Below, piece after piece: positions 25,217 through 34,430 of a stretch of DNA of 48,863 nucleotides. This DNA is from Streptomyces sp. (GTDB taxonomy: Bacteria; Actinomycetota; Actinomycetes; Streptomycetales; Streptomycetaceae). The first letter of the stretch is position 1. Every line of letters starts with the position of its first letter. Location: NCBI RefSeq assembly GCF_031181705.1, contig NZ_JAPSKN010000028.1, positions 1 to 48,863 of the forward strand, in the 5' to 3' direction. The translations under genes and the position numbers were made by a program. The notes beneath the pieces are model-generated. The model was not told where the DNA came from. It worked only from the letters and a program-made list of their open reading frames with translations, and made no database searches.

Positions 25217-26206
25217 TCAGTCCTGCTCGCCCGGGGTCCGCGGCTGTGATGCCTCCGGCGCCGGGCGGGCCGCCGGCAGCGGGCCGAGCGTGGCCGCCGC
25301 GGGCGCGGGCCGGGGCCGGCGCGGCAGCCGGGGGCGTACGACGCGCAGCCACAGCAGCGCCAGCAGGGCCGCCACCGCCGCGAACGGCAGGACCGCGCCC
25401 AGCACCACCGCGAGCCAGCGCAGCATCGTCACGAAGGCGTGCCAGCCGCCCGCGAGCGCGTCCAGGAACCCCGGGTCGTCGTCCCGCTTCGCCTCCTTCT
25501 TCACGGGCGTCTCGGACAGCGTCAGGGTGATGGTGGCCAGGCTCGTGCGTTCCTTCAGGGCCGCCTGCCGGGCGAGCAGCGCCTCCAGGTCGGCCTGCCG
25601 GGTGCTCAGCTCGCCCTCCAGGGTCACCACGTCGCTGAGCTTGGTCGCCCGGTCCATCAGCTCCCGGATCCGGGCCACGCTGGCCCGCTGCGAGGTGATC
25701 CGGCTCGCCACGTCCACGACCTGGTCGGTGACGTCCTCGGCCTTCGCACTGCGGTCGAGGAGCTTGCCGGCGCCCTCCAGAGAGGCCATGACGGCGTCGT
25801 ACTTCCCGGCCGGCACGCGCAGCACGACCCGGGTGCGCTCGCGGCCCTGCCCGTCCCGGGTGGTGCTCTCGTTCCCGATGTAGCCGCCCGCGTCCTCGGT
25901 GCTCGTCCGGGCCTCGACCAGGGCCTTCGGGACGTCCTTGACCTGCACGGTCAGCGAGGCGGTGCGGATGATGTGCTGTGCGGGCAGCTTCACCGGCGCG
26001 GTCGCCCGTGCCCCGCTTCCGGTGCCGCCGGGCGCGGCCTCCTGCGCACCTGCCCCGCCGCCGTCCTGCGCGAGGCCGCGCTCGGCGGCCGTGCTCCCGG
26101 CGGAGTCGTCCGAGGCGCCGCTGCACCCGGTGAGCGCGAGGGCGGCGGCCAGCAGGAGGGCCGCCACGGCCGGAGCGGGACGGCGGGTGGATCGTCGTGT
26201 GCGCAT
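25217..26206 (-). CDS. DUF4349 lipoprotein with coiled coil and C-terminal membrane segment
   Basis: A 329-residue cell-envelope protein. It begins with a lipoprotein signal (lipobox LTGC) and a Gly/Ala-rich spacer. The DUF4349 domain (about 75-235) includes IIRTASLTVQVKDV and a long coiled coil (about 160-215, RIRELMDRATKL, LEGELSTRQADLEAL). A membrane helix at about 255-285 and a Pro/Arg-rich tail follow. Lipid anchor plus membrane helix suggests both ends are held at the membrane. Function is unknown. It may be co-transcribed with the flavoprotein downstream. Confidence 0.88.
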   Translation of the reverse strand: MRTRRSTRRPAPAVAALLLAAALALTGCSGASDDSAGSTAAERGLAQDGGGAGAQEAAPGGTGSGARATAPVKLPAQHIIRTASLTVQVKDVPKALVEARTSTEDAGGYIGNESTTRDGQGRERTRVVLRVPAGKYDAVMASLEGAGKLLDRSAKAEDVTDQVVDVASRITSQRASVARIRELMDRATKLSDVVTLEGELSTRQADLEALLARQAALKERTSLATITLTLSETPVKKEAKRDDDPGFLDALAGGWHAFVTMLRWLAVVLGAVLPFAAVAALLALLWLRVVRPRLPRRPRPAPAAATLGPLPAARPAPEASQPRTPGEQD

Positions 26207-26363
26207 GCGGGCATCCCCCGAGGGTCGATTCTGCTGACGCTTCTTCGACGCGCGAACCGCGCCGGACGTTTGGCCCGGCCGGTTCCGATGCGGTCACGGT
26301 CGGGACTCGTGACGGACACCGGGGCGCGACGGCGCCGCCCGTGGGGTCTGAGAGGCTGGGGGC

Positions 26364-27839
26364 ATGCGCGAAGTACGAGGTCGTGGGGGCACGGGGCAGG
26401 TCGTCGTCGTCGGGGCGGGCATCGCGGGGCTGGCCGCCGCGCACCGGCTGCTGCAACGGGGGGCGCGGGTGACCGTGCTGGAGGCCTCCGGCCGGGTCGG
26501 CGGCAAGCTGCTGCCCGGGGAGATCGCGGGCGCCCGGGTGGACCTCGGCGCCGAGTCGATGCTCGCCCGCCGGCCCGAGGCGGTGACGCTCGCGCGCGAG
26601 GTGGGTCTCGCCGGCCACCTGCAGCCGCCCGCCACCGCGACCGCCTCGATCTGGACCCGAGGCGCCCTGCGCCCCATGCCCAAGGGCCATGTGATGGGCG
26701 TGCCGGGCGCCGCCGCCGCCCTGTCCGGCGTGCTGTCCGAGGAGGGCCTCGCCCGCATCGGGCGCGACGCCGAACTGCCGCGCACCGAGGTCGGGGAGGA
26801 CGTGGCCGTCGGCCGGTACGTGGCCGCGCGCCTGGGCCGCGAGGTCGTCGACCGGCTGGTCGAGCCCCTGCTGGGCGGGGTGTACGCGGGGGACGCCTAC
26901 CGCATCTCGATGCGCTCTGCCGTCCCGCAGCTCTTCGAGGCCGCCCGCACCCACGCCTCCCTCACCGAGGGCGTCCGCGAGATCCAGGCCAGGGCCTCCG
27001 CCGCGCGGCAGACCGGCCCGGTGTTCCTGGGCATCCGCGGCGGCGTGGGCAGCCTGCCGCTCGCGGTGGCGCAGTCGGTCCGGGCCCGCGGCGCCGAGAT
27101 CGTCACCGGAGCCCCGGTGACGGAGCTGCGCCGAGTGGGCCGGCCGGACCCGGCCGGCGCGGCCTGGCGGGTGGTCGCCGGTGACCGGGTCCTGGAGGCC
27201 GACGCGGTGGTCCTCGCCGTGCCCGCCCCCGTCGCCGCCCGGCTGCTGCGCGCCGAGAGCCCCGGGGCCGCCGCCGGGCTCGACACCGTCGAGTACGCCT
27301 CCATGGCCCTGGTCACCCTCGCCTACCGCCGCGCCGATGCGGACCTGCCCGACGGCAGCGGCTTCCTCGTGCCGCCGGTCGACGGGCGCACCATCAAGGC
27401 GTCCACGTTCGCCTCGCAGAAGTGGGGCTGGATCGCCGAGGAGAACCCGGACCTGGTCGTCCTGCGCACCTCCGTGGGCCGCTACGGCGAGACGGAGATC
27501 CTGCGGCGGGACGACGGCGAGCTGGCCGACGTCTCCCGGCACGACCTGAAGGAGGCGACCGGGCTCGACGCCACTCCCGTCGCCACGCTCGTCACCCGCT
27601 GGGACGACGGCCTGCCGCAGTACCCGGTCGGCCACCACGCGCGCGTGGCCCGCATCCGCGAGCAGGTCGCCCTGCTGCCCGGGCTCGCCGTCTGCGGCGC
27701 CCCCTACGACGGCGTCGGCATCCCCGCCTGCATCGCCAGCGCCTACGCGGCCGTCGACCAGATCCACGGCGACCCGCGGGGTGTGCAGCAGCTCACCGCC
27801 CACCCGGTGCAGAGCCTGCACGGCGGAGCGGGAGAATGA
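26364..27839 (+). CDS. hemG: Coproporphyrinogen III oxidase, HemY/CgoX type (often named protoporphyrinogen oxidase)
   Basis: A 491-residue FAD enzyme that oxidises the porphyrinogen ring. The dinucleotide-binding motif [20 protein letters not shown] is at about 13-32 and the flavin-contact [12 protein letters not shown] follows. The C-terminal FAD-binding block is [16 protein letters not shown]. Because HemQ follows immediately, the natural substrate is most likely coproporphyrinogen III, which actinobacteria oxidise to coproporphyrin III; the symbol cgoX (hemY) would then be more accurate. The stop overlaps one possible hemQ start (ATGA), so the two are probably coupled. Confidence 0.92.
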   Translation: MREVRGRGGTGQVVVVGAGIAGLAAAHRLLQRGARVTVLEASGRVGGKLLPGEIAGARVDLGAESMLARRPEAVTLAREVGLAGHLQPPATATASIWTRGALRPMPKGHVMGVPGAAAALSGVLSEEGLARIGRDAELPRTEVGEDVAVGRYVAARLGREVVDRLVEPLLGGVYAGDAYRISMRSAVPQLFEAARTHASLTEGVREIQARASAARQTGPVFLGIRGGVGSLPLAVAQSVRARGAEIVTGAPVTELRRVGRPDPAGAAWRVVAGDRVLEADAVVLAVPAPVAARLLRAESPGAAAGLDTVEYASMALVTLAYRRADADLPDGSGFLVPPVDGRTIKASTFASQKWGWIAEENPDLVVLRTSVGRYGETEILRRDDGELADVSRHDLKEATGLDATPVATLVTRWDDGLPQYPVGHHARVARIREQVALLPGLAVCGAPYDGVGIPACIASAYAAVDQIHGDPRGVQQLTAHPVQSLHGGAGE

Positions 27840-27844
27840 GGAGC

Positions 27845-28588
27845 ATGAGTGACGACGCCTCCACCACGCCCTCCGGCACCGCGCCCGACCGCATCCCGAA
27901 CAAGGGCAAGCTGGCCAAGGACCTCAACGAGGTCATCCGCTACACGCTCTGGTCCGTCTTCAAGCTGAAGGACGTGCTCCCCGAGGACCGCACCGGGTAC
28001 GCCGACGAGGTCCAGGAGCTGTTCGACCAGCTCGCCGCGAAGGACGTGACCGTCCGCGGCACGTACGACGTCTCCGGCCTGCGCGCCGACGCCGACCTGA
28101 TGATCTGGTGGCACGCGGAGACCAGCGACGCGCTGCAGGAGGCGTACAACCTCTTCCGCCGCACGAGGCTGGGCCGCGCCCTGGAGCCCGTGTGGTCGAA
28201 CATGGCGCTGCACCGCCCCGCCGAGTTCAACCGCTCGCACATCCCGGCGTTCCTCGCCGACGAGACGCCCCGCGACTACGTGAGCGTCTACCCCTTCGTG
28301 CGCTCCTACGACTGGTACCTGCTGCCCGACGAGGACCGCCGCCGCATGCTCGCCGACCACGGCAAGATGGCCCGCGGCTACCCGGACGTGCGCGCCAACA
28401 CCGTCGCCTCGTTCTCCCTCGGCGACTACGAGTGGATCCTCGCCTTCGAGGCCGACGAGCTGTACCGCATCGTCGACCTCATGCGTCACCTGCGCGCCTC
28501 GGAGGCCCGCCGGCACGTCCGCGAGGAGGTGCCGTTCTTCACCGGCCGCCGCAAGGACGTCGCCGAGCTGGTCGCCGGTCTGGCCTGA
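27845..28588 (+). CDS. chdC: Coproheme decarboxylase HemQ
   Basis: A 247-residue member of the chlorite dismutase-like family that converts coproheme to haem b by two oxidative decarboxylations. The proximal haem ligand is His172 in [15 protein letters not shown] and the catalytic tyrosine is Tyr149 in [10 protein letters not shown]. The N-terminal [19 protein letters not shown] is typical of actinobacterial HemQ. Start choice is open: ATG 27845 has GGAG ten bases upstream, while ATG 27836 overlaps the preceding stop and has GGAG eight bases upstream, adding three residues. It completes the pair CgoX-HemQ; ferrochelatase is not in the window. Confidence 0.95.
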   Translation: MSDDASTTPSGTAPDRIPNKGKLAKDLNEVIRYTLWSVFKLKDVLPEDRTGYADEVQELFDQLAAKDVTVRGTYDVSGLRADADLMIWWHAETSDALQEAYNLFRRTRLGRALEPVWSNMALHRPAEFNRSHIPAFLADETPRDYVSVYPFVRSYDWYLLPDEDRRRMLADHGKMARGYPDVRANTVASFSLGDYEWILAFEADELYRIVDLMRHLRASEARRHVREEVPFFTGRRKDVAELVAGLA

Positions 28589-30190
28589 TCAGCGGACGCG
28601 CTCGCCGGCCCCGGCCCCGCCCGGGGCCGCCGGCCTGGGCTCGGCGTGCGGCGCGCACTGCGCACGCCGCCCGGGCAGCCGCCCGTCCAGCAGGTACGCC
28701 TCCATGTGCCCGTTGACGCAGGCGTTCGGCCCGCCCGCGAGGCCGTGGGCCCCGGCGTCCCGCTCGGTCACCAGCACCGAACCCGCCAGACGCCGGCGGA
28801 GTTCGAGGGCGCCGCGGTACGGCGTGGCCGCGTCCCGTTCGGCGGCCAGGATCAGCGTCGGCGGCAGCTCGCCCGGCCCGGCCCCGACGTCCAGCGGCCG
28901 CTGCCGGGGCGCCGGCCAGGAGGCGCAGGGCAGGTTCGTCCACACGTTGTCCCAGGTCTCGAAGGGCGCCACCCGCGCGAGCCGGGTGTTGTCCCGGTCC
29001 CACACCGCCCAGTCCGTCGGCCAGGGGGCGTCGTTGCACTCGACGGCCACGTACACCGCCCGGGAGTTCTCCGCCTCCACGGCCGCCTCGGGATGCTGTT
29101 CCGCCTGCTCGACCAGGGGCCGCGGGTCGCCCTTGAGATACGCCGACAGCGCGCGTGCCCGGTGCGGCCACTGGTCGTCGTAGTACCCGGCCTGCAGGAA
29201 CGCCCCCTGCAACTGCCCCGGTCCGACCTTCCCACCCGCGGGCTCGGCGGCCAGCCGCGCGCTCGCCCGCTCGTAGCTGCGCAGCACCTCCCGCGCGGTC
29301 CGGCCCAGTCCGTACACGCCGTGGTGGCGGGCGATCCACTCCCGGAAGTCCCGCCAGCGGTGCTCGAACGCGGCCGACTGGGCGAGGTTGTTGCGGTACC
29401 AGATCCGCTCCGGGTCGGGATCGACCACCGAGTCGAACACCATGCGCCGCACGTGCCCGGGGAACAGCGTCGCGTACAGGGCCCCGAAGTACGTGCCGTA
29501 CGAGGAGCCCAGGAACGTCAGCCGTTCCTCGCCGAGCGCGGCGCGCAGCACGTCGAGGTCGCGGGCGTTGTTCAGCGAGTGGTAGTGGCGCAGTGCGTCA
29601 CCGGCGCGTTCGGCGCAGCCGCGGGCGTACGCCGCGGCCTGGACGCGGCGCTCCTTCTTGTAGGCCTCGGAGGGGTGTGTCGGCGCCTGCGTGGGCCCGT
29701 TGAAGAACTTCTTCGGGTCCTTGCACGACAGGGGAGCCGAGGGGGCGACCCCGCGCGGGGCGTAGCCGACGAGGTCGTAGGCGGCCGCGATGCGCTTCCA
29801 CTCGGGAAGCAGGCCGATGAGCGGGAAGTACAGGCCCGTGGCGCCGGGTCCGCCGGGGTTGTGGACGAGGCTGCCCTGCCGCAGGACCGGGCTCTTGCCG
29901 TGCGGGTCCTCGCGGGTCGCCCGGGCCCGGCTGACGGTGAGTTCGATCTGCCGGCCGTCCGGCCGGGCGTAGTCCAGCGGGACCTTGACGGTGCCGCACT
30001 GCATGCTGCCGGGCAGGTCCTGCGCGTCGGGGCACGGCCCGAAGTCGATCCCGGCCGCCCCGGCCCGTGCCGCGGCCACGGCCGTGCCGCGCAGCTCGGC
30101 GGTCCCGGTGCGGTCCTCGGTGTCCGGGACGGCTGTGAGGGCGCTCAGCAGCAGGGACCCCGCGGCCGAGTAGAGGAGGGCGGCTCGCAT
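28589..30190 (-). CDS. Exported alpha/beta hydrolase, S33 tripeptidyl aminopeptidase-like
   Basis: A 533-residue secreted hydrolase. An N-terminal signal peptide (MRAALLYSAAGSLLLSALTA) precedes an alpha/beta-hydrolase domain. The nucleophile is Ser230 in GSSYG, the acid lies in LAAERDAATPY and the histidine in DAGAHGLAGG. The oxyanion region HNPGGPG is at about 110-116. The family block usually reading G-x-D-P-R-G-V-G-x-S is VGYAPRGVAPS here, with Ala for Asp. Streptomyces homologues remove tripeptides from extracellular proteins; the substrate here is inferred. The ATG at 30190 has AAGGGA six bases upstream. It abuts convergent chdC with no spare base. Confidence 0.87.
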   Translation of the reverse strand: MRAALLYSAAGSLLLSALTAVPDTEDRTGTAELRGTAVAAARAGAAGIDFGPCPDAQDLPGSMQCGTVKVPLDYARPDGRQIELTVSRARATREDPHGKSPVLRQGSLVHNPGGPGATGLYFPLIGLLPEWKRIAAAYDLVGYAPRGVAPSAPLSCKDPKKFFNGPTQAPTHPSEAYKKERRVQAAAYARGCAERAGDALRHYHSLNNARDLDVLRAALGEERLTFLGSSYGTYFGALYATLFPGHVRRMVFDSVVDPDPERIWYRNNLAQSAAFEHRWRDFREWIARHHGVYGLGRTAREVLRSYERASARLAAEPAGGKVGPGQLQGAFLQAGYYDDQWPHRARALSAYLKGDPRPLVEQAEQHPEAAVEAENSRAVYVAVECNDAPWPTDWAVWDRDNTRLARVAPFETWDNVWTNLPCASWPAPRQRPLDVGAGPGELPPTLILAAERDAATPYRGALELRRRLAGSVLVTERDAGAHGLAGGPNACVNGHMEAYLLDGRLPGRRAQCAPHAEPRPAAPGGAGAGERVR

Positions 30191-30287
30191 CGGGTGTCCC
30201 TTCGCTGCACGGTGGCGACGCAAGGGATGTTTCGTGCGCGGCGGGAGGAAGGCAAGCACCGTCCGCCGGTGTCGGCGCCGATGCCCC

Positions 30288-30383
30288 CTAGAGCCTGTCG
30301 TGTGGATCAGGTCGCAGGAAAGTGACGGTGCTGTTCAGCGCCGGACCGCGCGTCTGCGGCGTGATCCACACGACAGGCCCTGG
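30288..30383. mobile_element. MITE-like fold-back element
   Basis: A 96-base intergenic element with long terminal inverted repeats. A 17-base core (30293-30309 with 30362-30378) matches exactly. The match continues outward to CTAG (30288-30291) against CCAG and inward to GTCGCAG against GCCGCAG with a few mismatches. It codes for nothing and starts 13 bases past the stop of the TIGR04222 gene. I cannot define a target duplication or see a related transposase. It could equally work as a strong terminator. Confidence 0.5.
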
Positions 30384-30396
30384 CGCGCCCCCTGGT

Positions 30397-31167
30397 TCAG
30401 TCGCGTGCCCCGCGGCGTGTGAAGGCGGCGCGCAGGTCGGGTTCGTCGATCGCGCTGACACCGCGCACCGCCACCGAGGTGAGGTACGCGCGGTCGTCGG
30501 CGTCGCCGTCCGCGGTGCGGGCCAGGGAGCCGAGCAGCCGCTGACCGGCCGGGGAGGCCCAGCGCGAGTACGGGTGGACCTCGACGCGCGCCACGGCCAG
30601 ACAGCTCAGCACCAGGGCGAGCGGCAGCGCGAACCACAGGGCGACCAGGTGGCGCGGCATGTCCGGCGGGAGCGGGGTCAGCAGCGCGGCGACGCCGAGG
30701 GCGAGCACGGCGACGGCCGCCCCGCGCACCTGCCGTACCGCCGCCGCGACCGTCGTACGGGCACTGTCGGGTACGGCCAGCCCCGCGCGCACCAGTCCGT
30801 CGGCGATCCCGCGCACCGCGTCCGCCGCGGCGGCGGTGGAGCGCACCGGCGCGATACGCGACTGCCCCTCGGGCCCGATGGCCCCTATCACCGACCGCTC
30901 CATCTCGTCGCGCCCGCGCGGATCGACGACCGTCGCCCAGCCGGTGTGGGCCAGCAGCAGACGCCGCTGGCGTGCCATGGCCACCAGGGTGACGTCGGCG
31001 ACCCGTCGGGGCCCGCCCGACAGGAACGCGGCCTCGTACAGCGTGAGTTCACGGATCCGGCCGGTGTCGGCGTCACCGGTCGCGGCCCGAACGGCGGCCA
31101 GGCACAGGCGGGTGCACGCCGTACCGGCCACGGCCCAGGCCGCCAGCAGGAAAAGAACCCAGAGCAT
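30397..31167 (-). CDS. TIGR04222 domain-containing membrane protein
   Basis: A 256-residue protein. A first membrane segment (MLWVLFLLAAWAVAG) is followed by a cytoplasmic helical domain with the TIGR04222 hallmark LTLYEAAFLSGGPRRVADV, then two adjacent hydrophobic segments (about 165-205). The soluble tail is Arg/Asp-rich. From memory of the family, several members carry a Gly/Cys-rich C-terminal repeat and occur next to DUF692 genes; this one has no such tail but does sit downstream of a DUF692 gene on the same strand. The ATG at 31167 has no ribosome site, so translation may be leaderless or the start may differ. Function unknown. Confidence 0.75.
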   Translation of the reverse strand: MLWVLFLLAAWAVAGTACTRLCLAAVRAATGDADTGRIRELTLYEAAFLSGGPRRVADVTLVAMARQRRLLLAHTGWATVVDPRGRDEMERSVIGAIGPEGQSRIAPVRSTAAAADAVRGIADGLVRAGLAVPDSARTTVAAAVRQVRGAAVAVLALGVAALLTPLPPDMPRHLVALWFALPLALVLSCLAVARVEVHPYSRWASPAGQRLLGSLARTADGDADDRAYLTSVAVRGVSAIDEPDLRAAFTRRGARD

Positions 31168-31650
31168 ATGTCGTTTGTATGTGACACGGTTACGCGAGCA
31201 CCATGCCCTGGCCGCGATCCGGACGGAGTGTTGTCGGTATGTGACGTTCCGTTTCACTGTCCCGGCGGGGGGCGGTAGGCGGTACGCGGGTGGCGGGAGC
31301 GTGACGGTGGGGGGAGGGGACCGGTGCGGGGACGACCGGGGTGCCGTCCTCGCCGGCCAGATCGGGTGCACCCGCAAGTTGCGGATGCTCGCCCGGACCT
31401 GGGCGACGACCGGGAACACCCTGCCGTGCGCCACGCGCAGGAGGTGGGCGACTTCCGGTCGTGGGCGGCGCCCCGGCTCCGGTCGAGCGCGGACCGTTGG
31501 GCCCCGGCACAGCCGGGCAACCAGGTCCCGGCAGGGTGACCGGCCCACCCGGGTCCTCCGGACCGCCCGGACGCCCACGCGACGGTGCGTTCCGTGGCCG
31601 CCGCCCGCCCGATGGGCCGTGTTGCTCAGGGCGTCTGAGCGGCGCGGGCC
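31168..31650. other. 483-base gap without a convincing gene
   Basis: Between the DUF692 stop and the TIGR04222 start. On the minus strand about 31290-31530 has an open frame with nearly all G/C third positions (contains VAHLLRVAHGRVFPVVAQVR) but no credible start, stop context or family match; it may be a gene remnant. Two TATGTGAC copies (31178-31185, 31238-31245) lie near the TIGR04222 start and could belong to its promoter. No hairpin typical of a terminator stands out. Confidence 0.4.
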
Positions 31651-33573
31651 TCAGCGCCGGAGCAGCGCCCTGCGCGTCGCGCGGGCCAGCCGGCGGACGG
31701 GCCGCGCGGAGCGCGGTGCGGGGCCCGAGCGTTCCAGCCACCACTCCCTCAGCTCCCGCCGGGCCTGCGCGTCCCCGGGCCGGCCGGCGGCGAGCAGGTG
31801 TTCGGCGAAGGTGAGGGCGTCGCGCCGGTAGCCGCCGGTCATGGGGTTCGTCTGGGCGTAGCCGAGGAAGGCCACGCGGTACTCCGGGCCCAGGATCACC
31901 GGCAGTTCGGGCGCGACTTTCGCCACGACGTCCGCCCGCTTCGCCGCGAGCGCCCGGGCCTGCACGCCGATCCGCACCCGGTCGAACCCCTCCGGCACGG
32001 GCGTCCCGGCCACCAGCGCCGACAGCAGCGCGGCCTGCGCAAGCCCGACCCGCTGCCGCGCCTCGCCGACCCCGACCTCGGGCCGCGGCTGGGTTTCCGC
32101 GACGGGGTCCCCGGCCTCGGGCCGCGGTCGGGCCTCTTCGTCCCCGAACTCGGGCCGCGGCCGGGCTTCCGCCACGACGTCCCCGAGCCGCGGCCGGGCT
32201 TCTTCGTACCCGCCTTCGGGGCCCTGTCGGGGTTCCGCGATGACTTCCCCGTCCTCGGGGCGCTGTCGGGTTCCCGTCACGGTGTCCCCGAGCCGCGGCC
32301 GGGCCTCGCCGGGGCCCGCCGGGTGCTGCCCGGCCGCGTCCGTTTCCGGGGGGTGGGGCAGGCCGAAGGCGCCCCGTGTCGCCTCGACCGCCCCGGTCTC
32401 GTCGCCCGGCCGCAGGACGGCCGTGCCTGCCTCGGGGATCTCCGCTCCCGACTCGGGCTTCTCCGCTCCCGACTCGGGCGTCATGGTCCCCACCTCGGGC
32501 GGGTCTGCCGCTGCGCGGGGAGCGTCCGCCCCTGTCCGGGACGCTTCCGCCCCGTACCTGGGCCTCCCGGTCTCCGCCGCGGGCGTCTCCGCTGCCGTGC
32601 GGGGCAGGCCTGCAACCCGGCGTGTCTCCGCCCCACCGGGTGCCTCCACCTCCACCCGGACCACCTCCGCCCCCGGCTCGCACGGCCTCGTTGCCGGTCG
32701 TGCCGCCGTGCGGCCCGCCTCGCGGAGTTCCGCCTTCACGCGTTCCACCGCCCCCGTCTCCACCGCCCTGCGGATCGAGGCCAGCTCGGAGTGGAGTTCC
32801 GCCGGTTCCGGGAAGTTCTCGTCCCGTTCCAGCAGGACGCCCGGCGGGCGGACGCGGGACGCCAGGTCGGTCAGGATGTCGAGGACCGGCAGCGGCACGG
32901 GGTGGGCGTGGCTGTCGTGCCAGACGCCGTCGCGTTCGAAACCGCCCGCGACATGGACGTAGGCGATGGCCTCAAGGGGGAGCTCAGCCAGGGCCTTCGC
33001 GGGGTCCTCGCCGCGGTTGACGTGGTTGGTGTGCAGGTTCGCCACGTCGATCAGGAGACGCACCCCCGTGCGGTCCGCCAGCTCGTACAGGAACTGGCCC
33101 TCCGTCATCTCCTCGGCCGGCCAGGAGATCAGCGCCGCGATGTTCTCCACGGCCAGCGGCACCGGCAGCGCGTCCTGCGCGATCCGCACGTTCTCGCACA
33201 GCACGTCCAGCGCGTCCCGGGTCCGCGGGACGGGCAGCAGATGACCGGCCTCCAGCCGCGGGGACGCCGTCAGGGCGCCGCCCGCCCGGACGAACGCGAT
33301 GTGCTCCGTGACCAGCGGCGAGCCCAGCGCCGTCACCCGCTCGGCCAGCGCGGCGAGCCGGCCCTCGTCGGGCCGATCCGCGCCCCCGAGGCCCAGCGAG
33401 ACGCCGTGCGGCACCACGGTGACGCCGCGCTCGCGCAGCCGCCGCAGCGAGTCGGGCAGATGGCCGGGGCAGACGTTCTCGGCCACGGCCTCGACCCAGT
33501 CGATCCCCGGCATGCGCTCCACGGCGTCCGCGATCTCCGGCCGCCACCCGATGCCCGTCCCCAGTCGCTCCAT
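31651..33573 (-). CDS. DUF692 (MNIO) enzyme with repeat linker and SCO6045-like C-terminal domain
   Basis: A 640-residue protein in three parts. Residues 1-285 form a DUF692/MNIO TIM barrel. Candidate iron ligands are His56 ([10 protein letters not shown]), Glu90-His91 (TEHIAF), Glu143-Asn144 (AVENIAA), Asp176 ([10 protein letters not shown]), His207 (YVHVAGG), His222 and His224 (DSHAHPVP) and Glu249 (LLERDENFP). Residues about 290-505 are acidic, Pro/Ala-rich and repetitive. Residues 508-640 are a helical domain ([20 protein letters not shown]) ending in a basic tail. MNIO enzymes such as MbnB and TglH modify peptide cysteines or asparagines with a partner that binds the leader; here the partner role may be fused in. 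The ATG at 33573 follows GGAGGGG. Confidence 0.88.
   Translation of the reverse strand: MERLGTGIGWRPEIADAVERMPGIDWVEAVAENVCPGHLPDSLRRLRERGVTVVPHGVSLGLGGADRPDEGRLAALAERVTALGSPLVTEHIAFVRAGGALTASPRLEAGHLLPVPRTRDALDVLCENVRIAQDALPVPLAVENIAALISWPAEEMTEGQFLYELADRTGVRLLIDVANLHTNHVNRGEDPAKALAELPLEAIAYVHVAGGFERDGVWHDSHAHPVPLPVLDILTDLASRVRPPGVLLERDENFPEPAELHSELASIRRAVETGAVERVKAELREAGRTAARPATRPCEPGAEVVRVEVEAPGGAETRRVAGLPRTAAETPAAETGRPRYGAEASRTGADAPRAAADPPEVGTMTPESGAEKPESGAEIPEAGTAVLRPGDETGAVEATRGAFGLPHPPETDAAGQHPAGPGEARPRLGDTVTGTRQRPEDGEVIAEPRQGPEGGYEEARPRLGDVVAEARPRPEFGDEEARPRPEAGDPVAETQPRPEVGVGEARQRVGLAQAALLSALVAGTPVPEGFDRVRIGVQARALAAKRADVVAKVAPELPVILGPEYRVAFLGYAQTNPMTGGYRRDALTFAEHLLAAGRPGDAQARRELREWWLERSGPAPRSARPVRRLARATRRALLRR
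32075..32310 (-). repeat. Degenerate tandem repeats in the DUF692 linker
   Basis: About eight head-to-tail units of 11-13 residues on the theme EARPRPExGDxVA occupy roughly residues 422-500. A second set on PESGAE lies just N-terminal at about 362-385. They form a charged, Pro-rich spacer between the barrel and the C-terminal domain. Confidence 0.8.
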
Positions 33574-33844
33574 CGTCCCCTCCTCCACCCGGCCCGCTCC
33601 CCGAACGTGAGGGGGGTATGGCCCAGCCGCCCGCCTTCGAACCCCGCACGGGCCGCCTTCAGAGCAACATTTGAGGTTCGCCCCCACCGACACAGCCCCC
33701 GCACGCGCGCCGCCCCGAAGCGTCGTGGACCGGACCTGCGCGAAGGCGGCGAAGCAGGCGCACCGCCCCGCGCGGGAACGGCGGGGGAGACCGGGGGCGG
33801 CCCCGGCCCCCATGACCGGACGGCTGCACACGCTGGTCGCCGGG

Positions 33845-33870
33845 AGGGGACCGGCGCCCGCCGGCCCCCT
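33845..33870 (-). terminator. Terminator of the DUF7144-type gene
   Basis: AGGGG(A)CCGGCG pairs with CGCCGGCCCCT around a 2-base loop with one bulged A, starting 17 bases past the stop at 33887. The 313-base gap 33574-33886 otherwise holds the DUF692 upstream region, where I see no gene; an A/T-richer patch near 33660-33680 may be its promoter. Confidence 0.6.
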
Positions 33871-33886
33871 GCGGCCGTCGAGGGCT

Positions 33887-34360
33887 CTAGACGGCGCGGG
33901 TGGAGCGGTAGTTGAACACCGACCACAGGACGAACAGACCGGTGACGATCATGATGATCGACCAGAAGGGCTGGTACGGCAGCCACATGAAGTTCGCGAT
34001 CAGCGCGAGTCCGACCACGACAGCGCCCACCATCCGGGCCCAGGTGGCGCCGGTGAACAGGCCGAACCCGGCCGCCACCAGGAGCACGCCGACGATCAGG
34101 TGGATCCAGCCCCACGCGGTCAGGTCGAACTCGAAGACGTAGTCGCCGAAGCTCGTGTACACCTCGTCGTCGGCGATCGCCGCGATGCCCTGCAGCACCG
34201 CGAAGAGACCGTAGACGACCATCAGGGTGCCGCCGAGGGCGAGCCCCCCGGACGCCCACGCGTCACCGGAGCCGTCACCGGAACCGCGCGGGCCGCCCCC
34301 ACCGGGCATCCGGTCGTCGGGCGCGGGAGGAGCGGGGGGAGGGGGCGCGGCGCTGCTCAT
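33887..34360 (-). CDS. DUF7144-type four-helix membrane protein
   Basis: A 157-residue membrane protein. A Pro/Gly-rich cytoplasmic leader of about 40 residues is followed by four membrane segments, beginning with [19 protein letters not shown]. The [19 protein letters not shown] and [17 protein letters not shown] blocks are typical of this small actinobacterial family. Function is unknown. The ATG at 34360 has AGGAGG five bases upstream, which rules out the longer frame to 34405. Monocistronic, with a hairpin terminator. Confidence 0.82.
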   Translation of the reverse strand: MSSAAPPPPAPPAPDDRMPGGGGPRGSGDGSGDAWASGGLALGGTLMVVYGLFAVLQGIAAIADDEVYTSFGDYVFEFDLTAWGWIHLIVGVLLVAAGFGLFTGATWARMVGAVVVGLALIANFMWLPYQPFWSIIMIVTGLFVLWSVFNYRSTRAV

Positions 34361-34430
34361 GGCTGCCTCCTGGGTCGGGGTTGTCTGGTAACCCCACTGG
34401 AGCACTCGTCCGGGACCCCCGCGCCCGCGG

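Noticed and set aside
24612..27821. A 1069-residue minus-strand frame across the flavoprotein, DUF4349 and hemG
   Set aside because: It crosses three well-supported genes and has no domain of its own.
31254..31520. An 88-residue Cys-containing minus-strand frame as a precursor peptide for the DUF692 enzyme
   Set aside because: TTG start, no ribosome site, irregular Cys spacing and no leader-like region. Kept only as a speculation in the findings.
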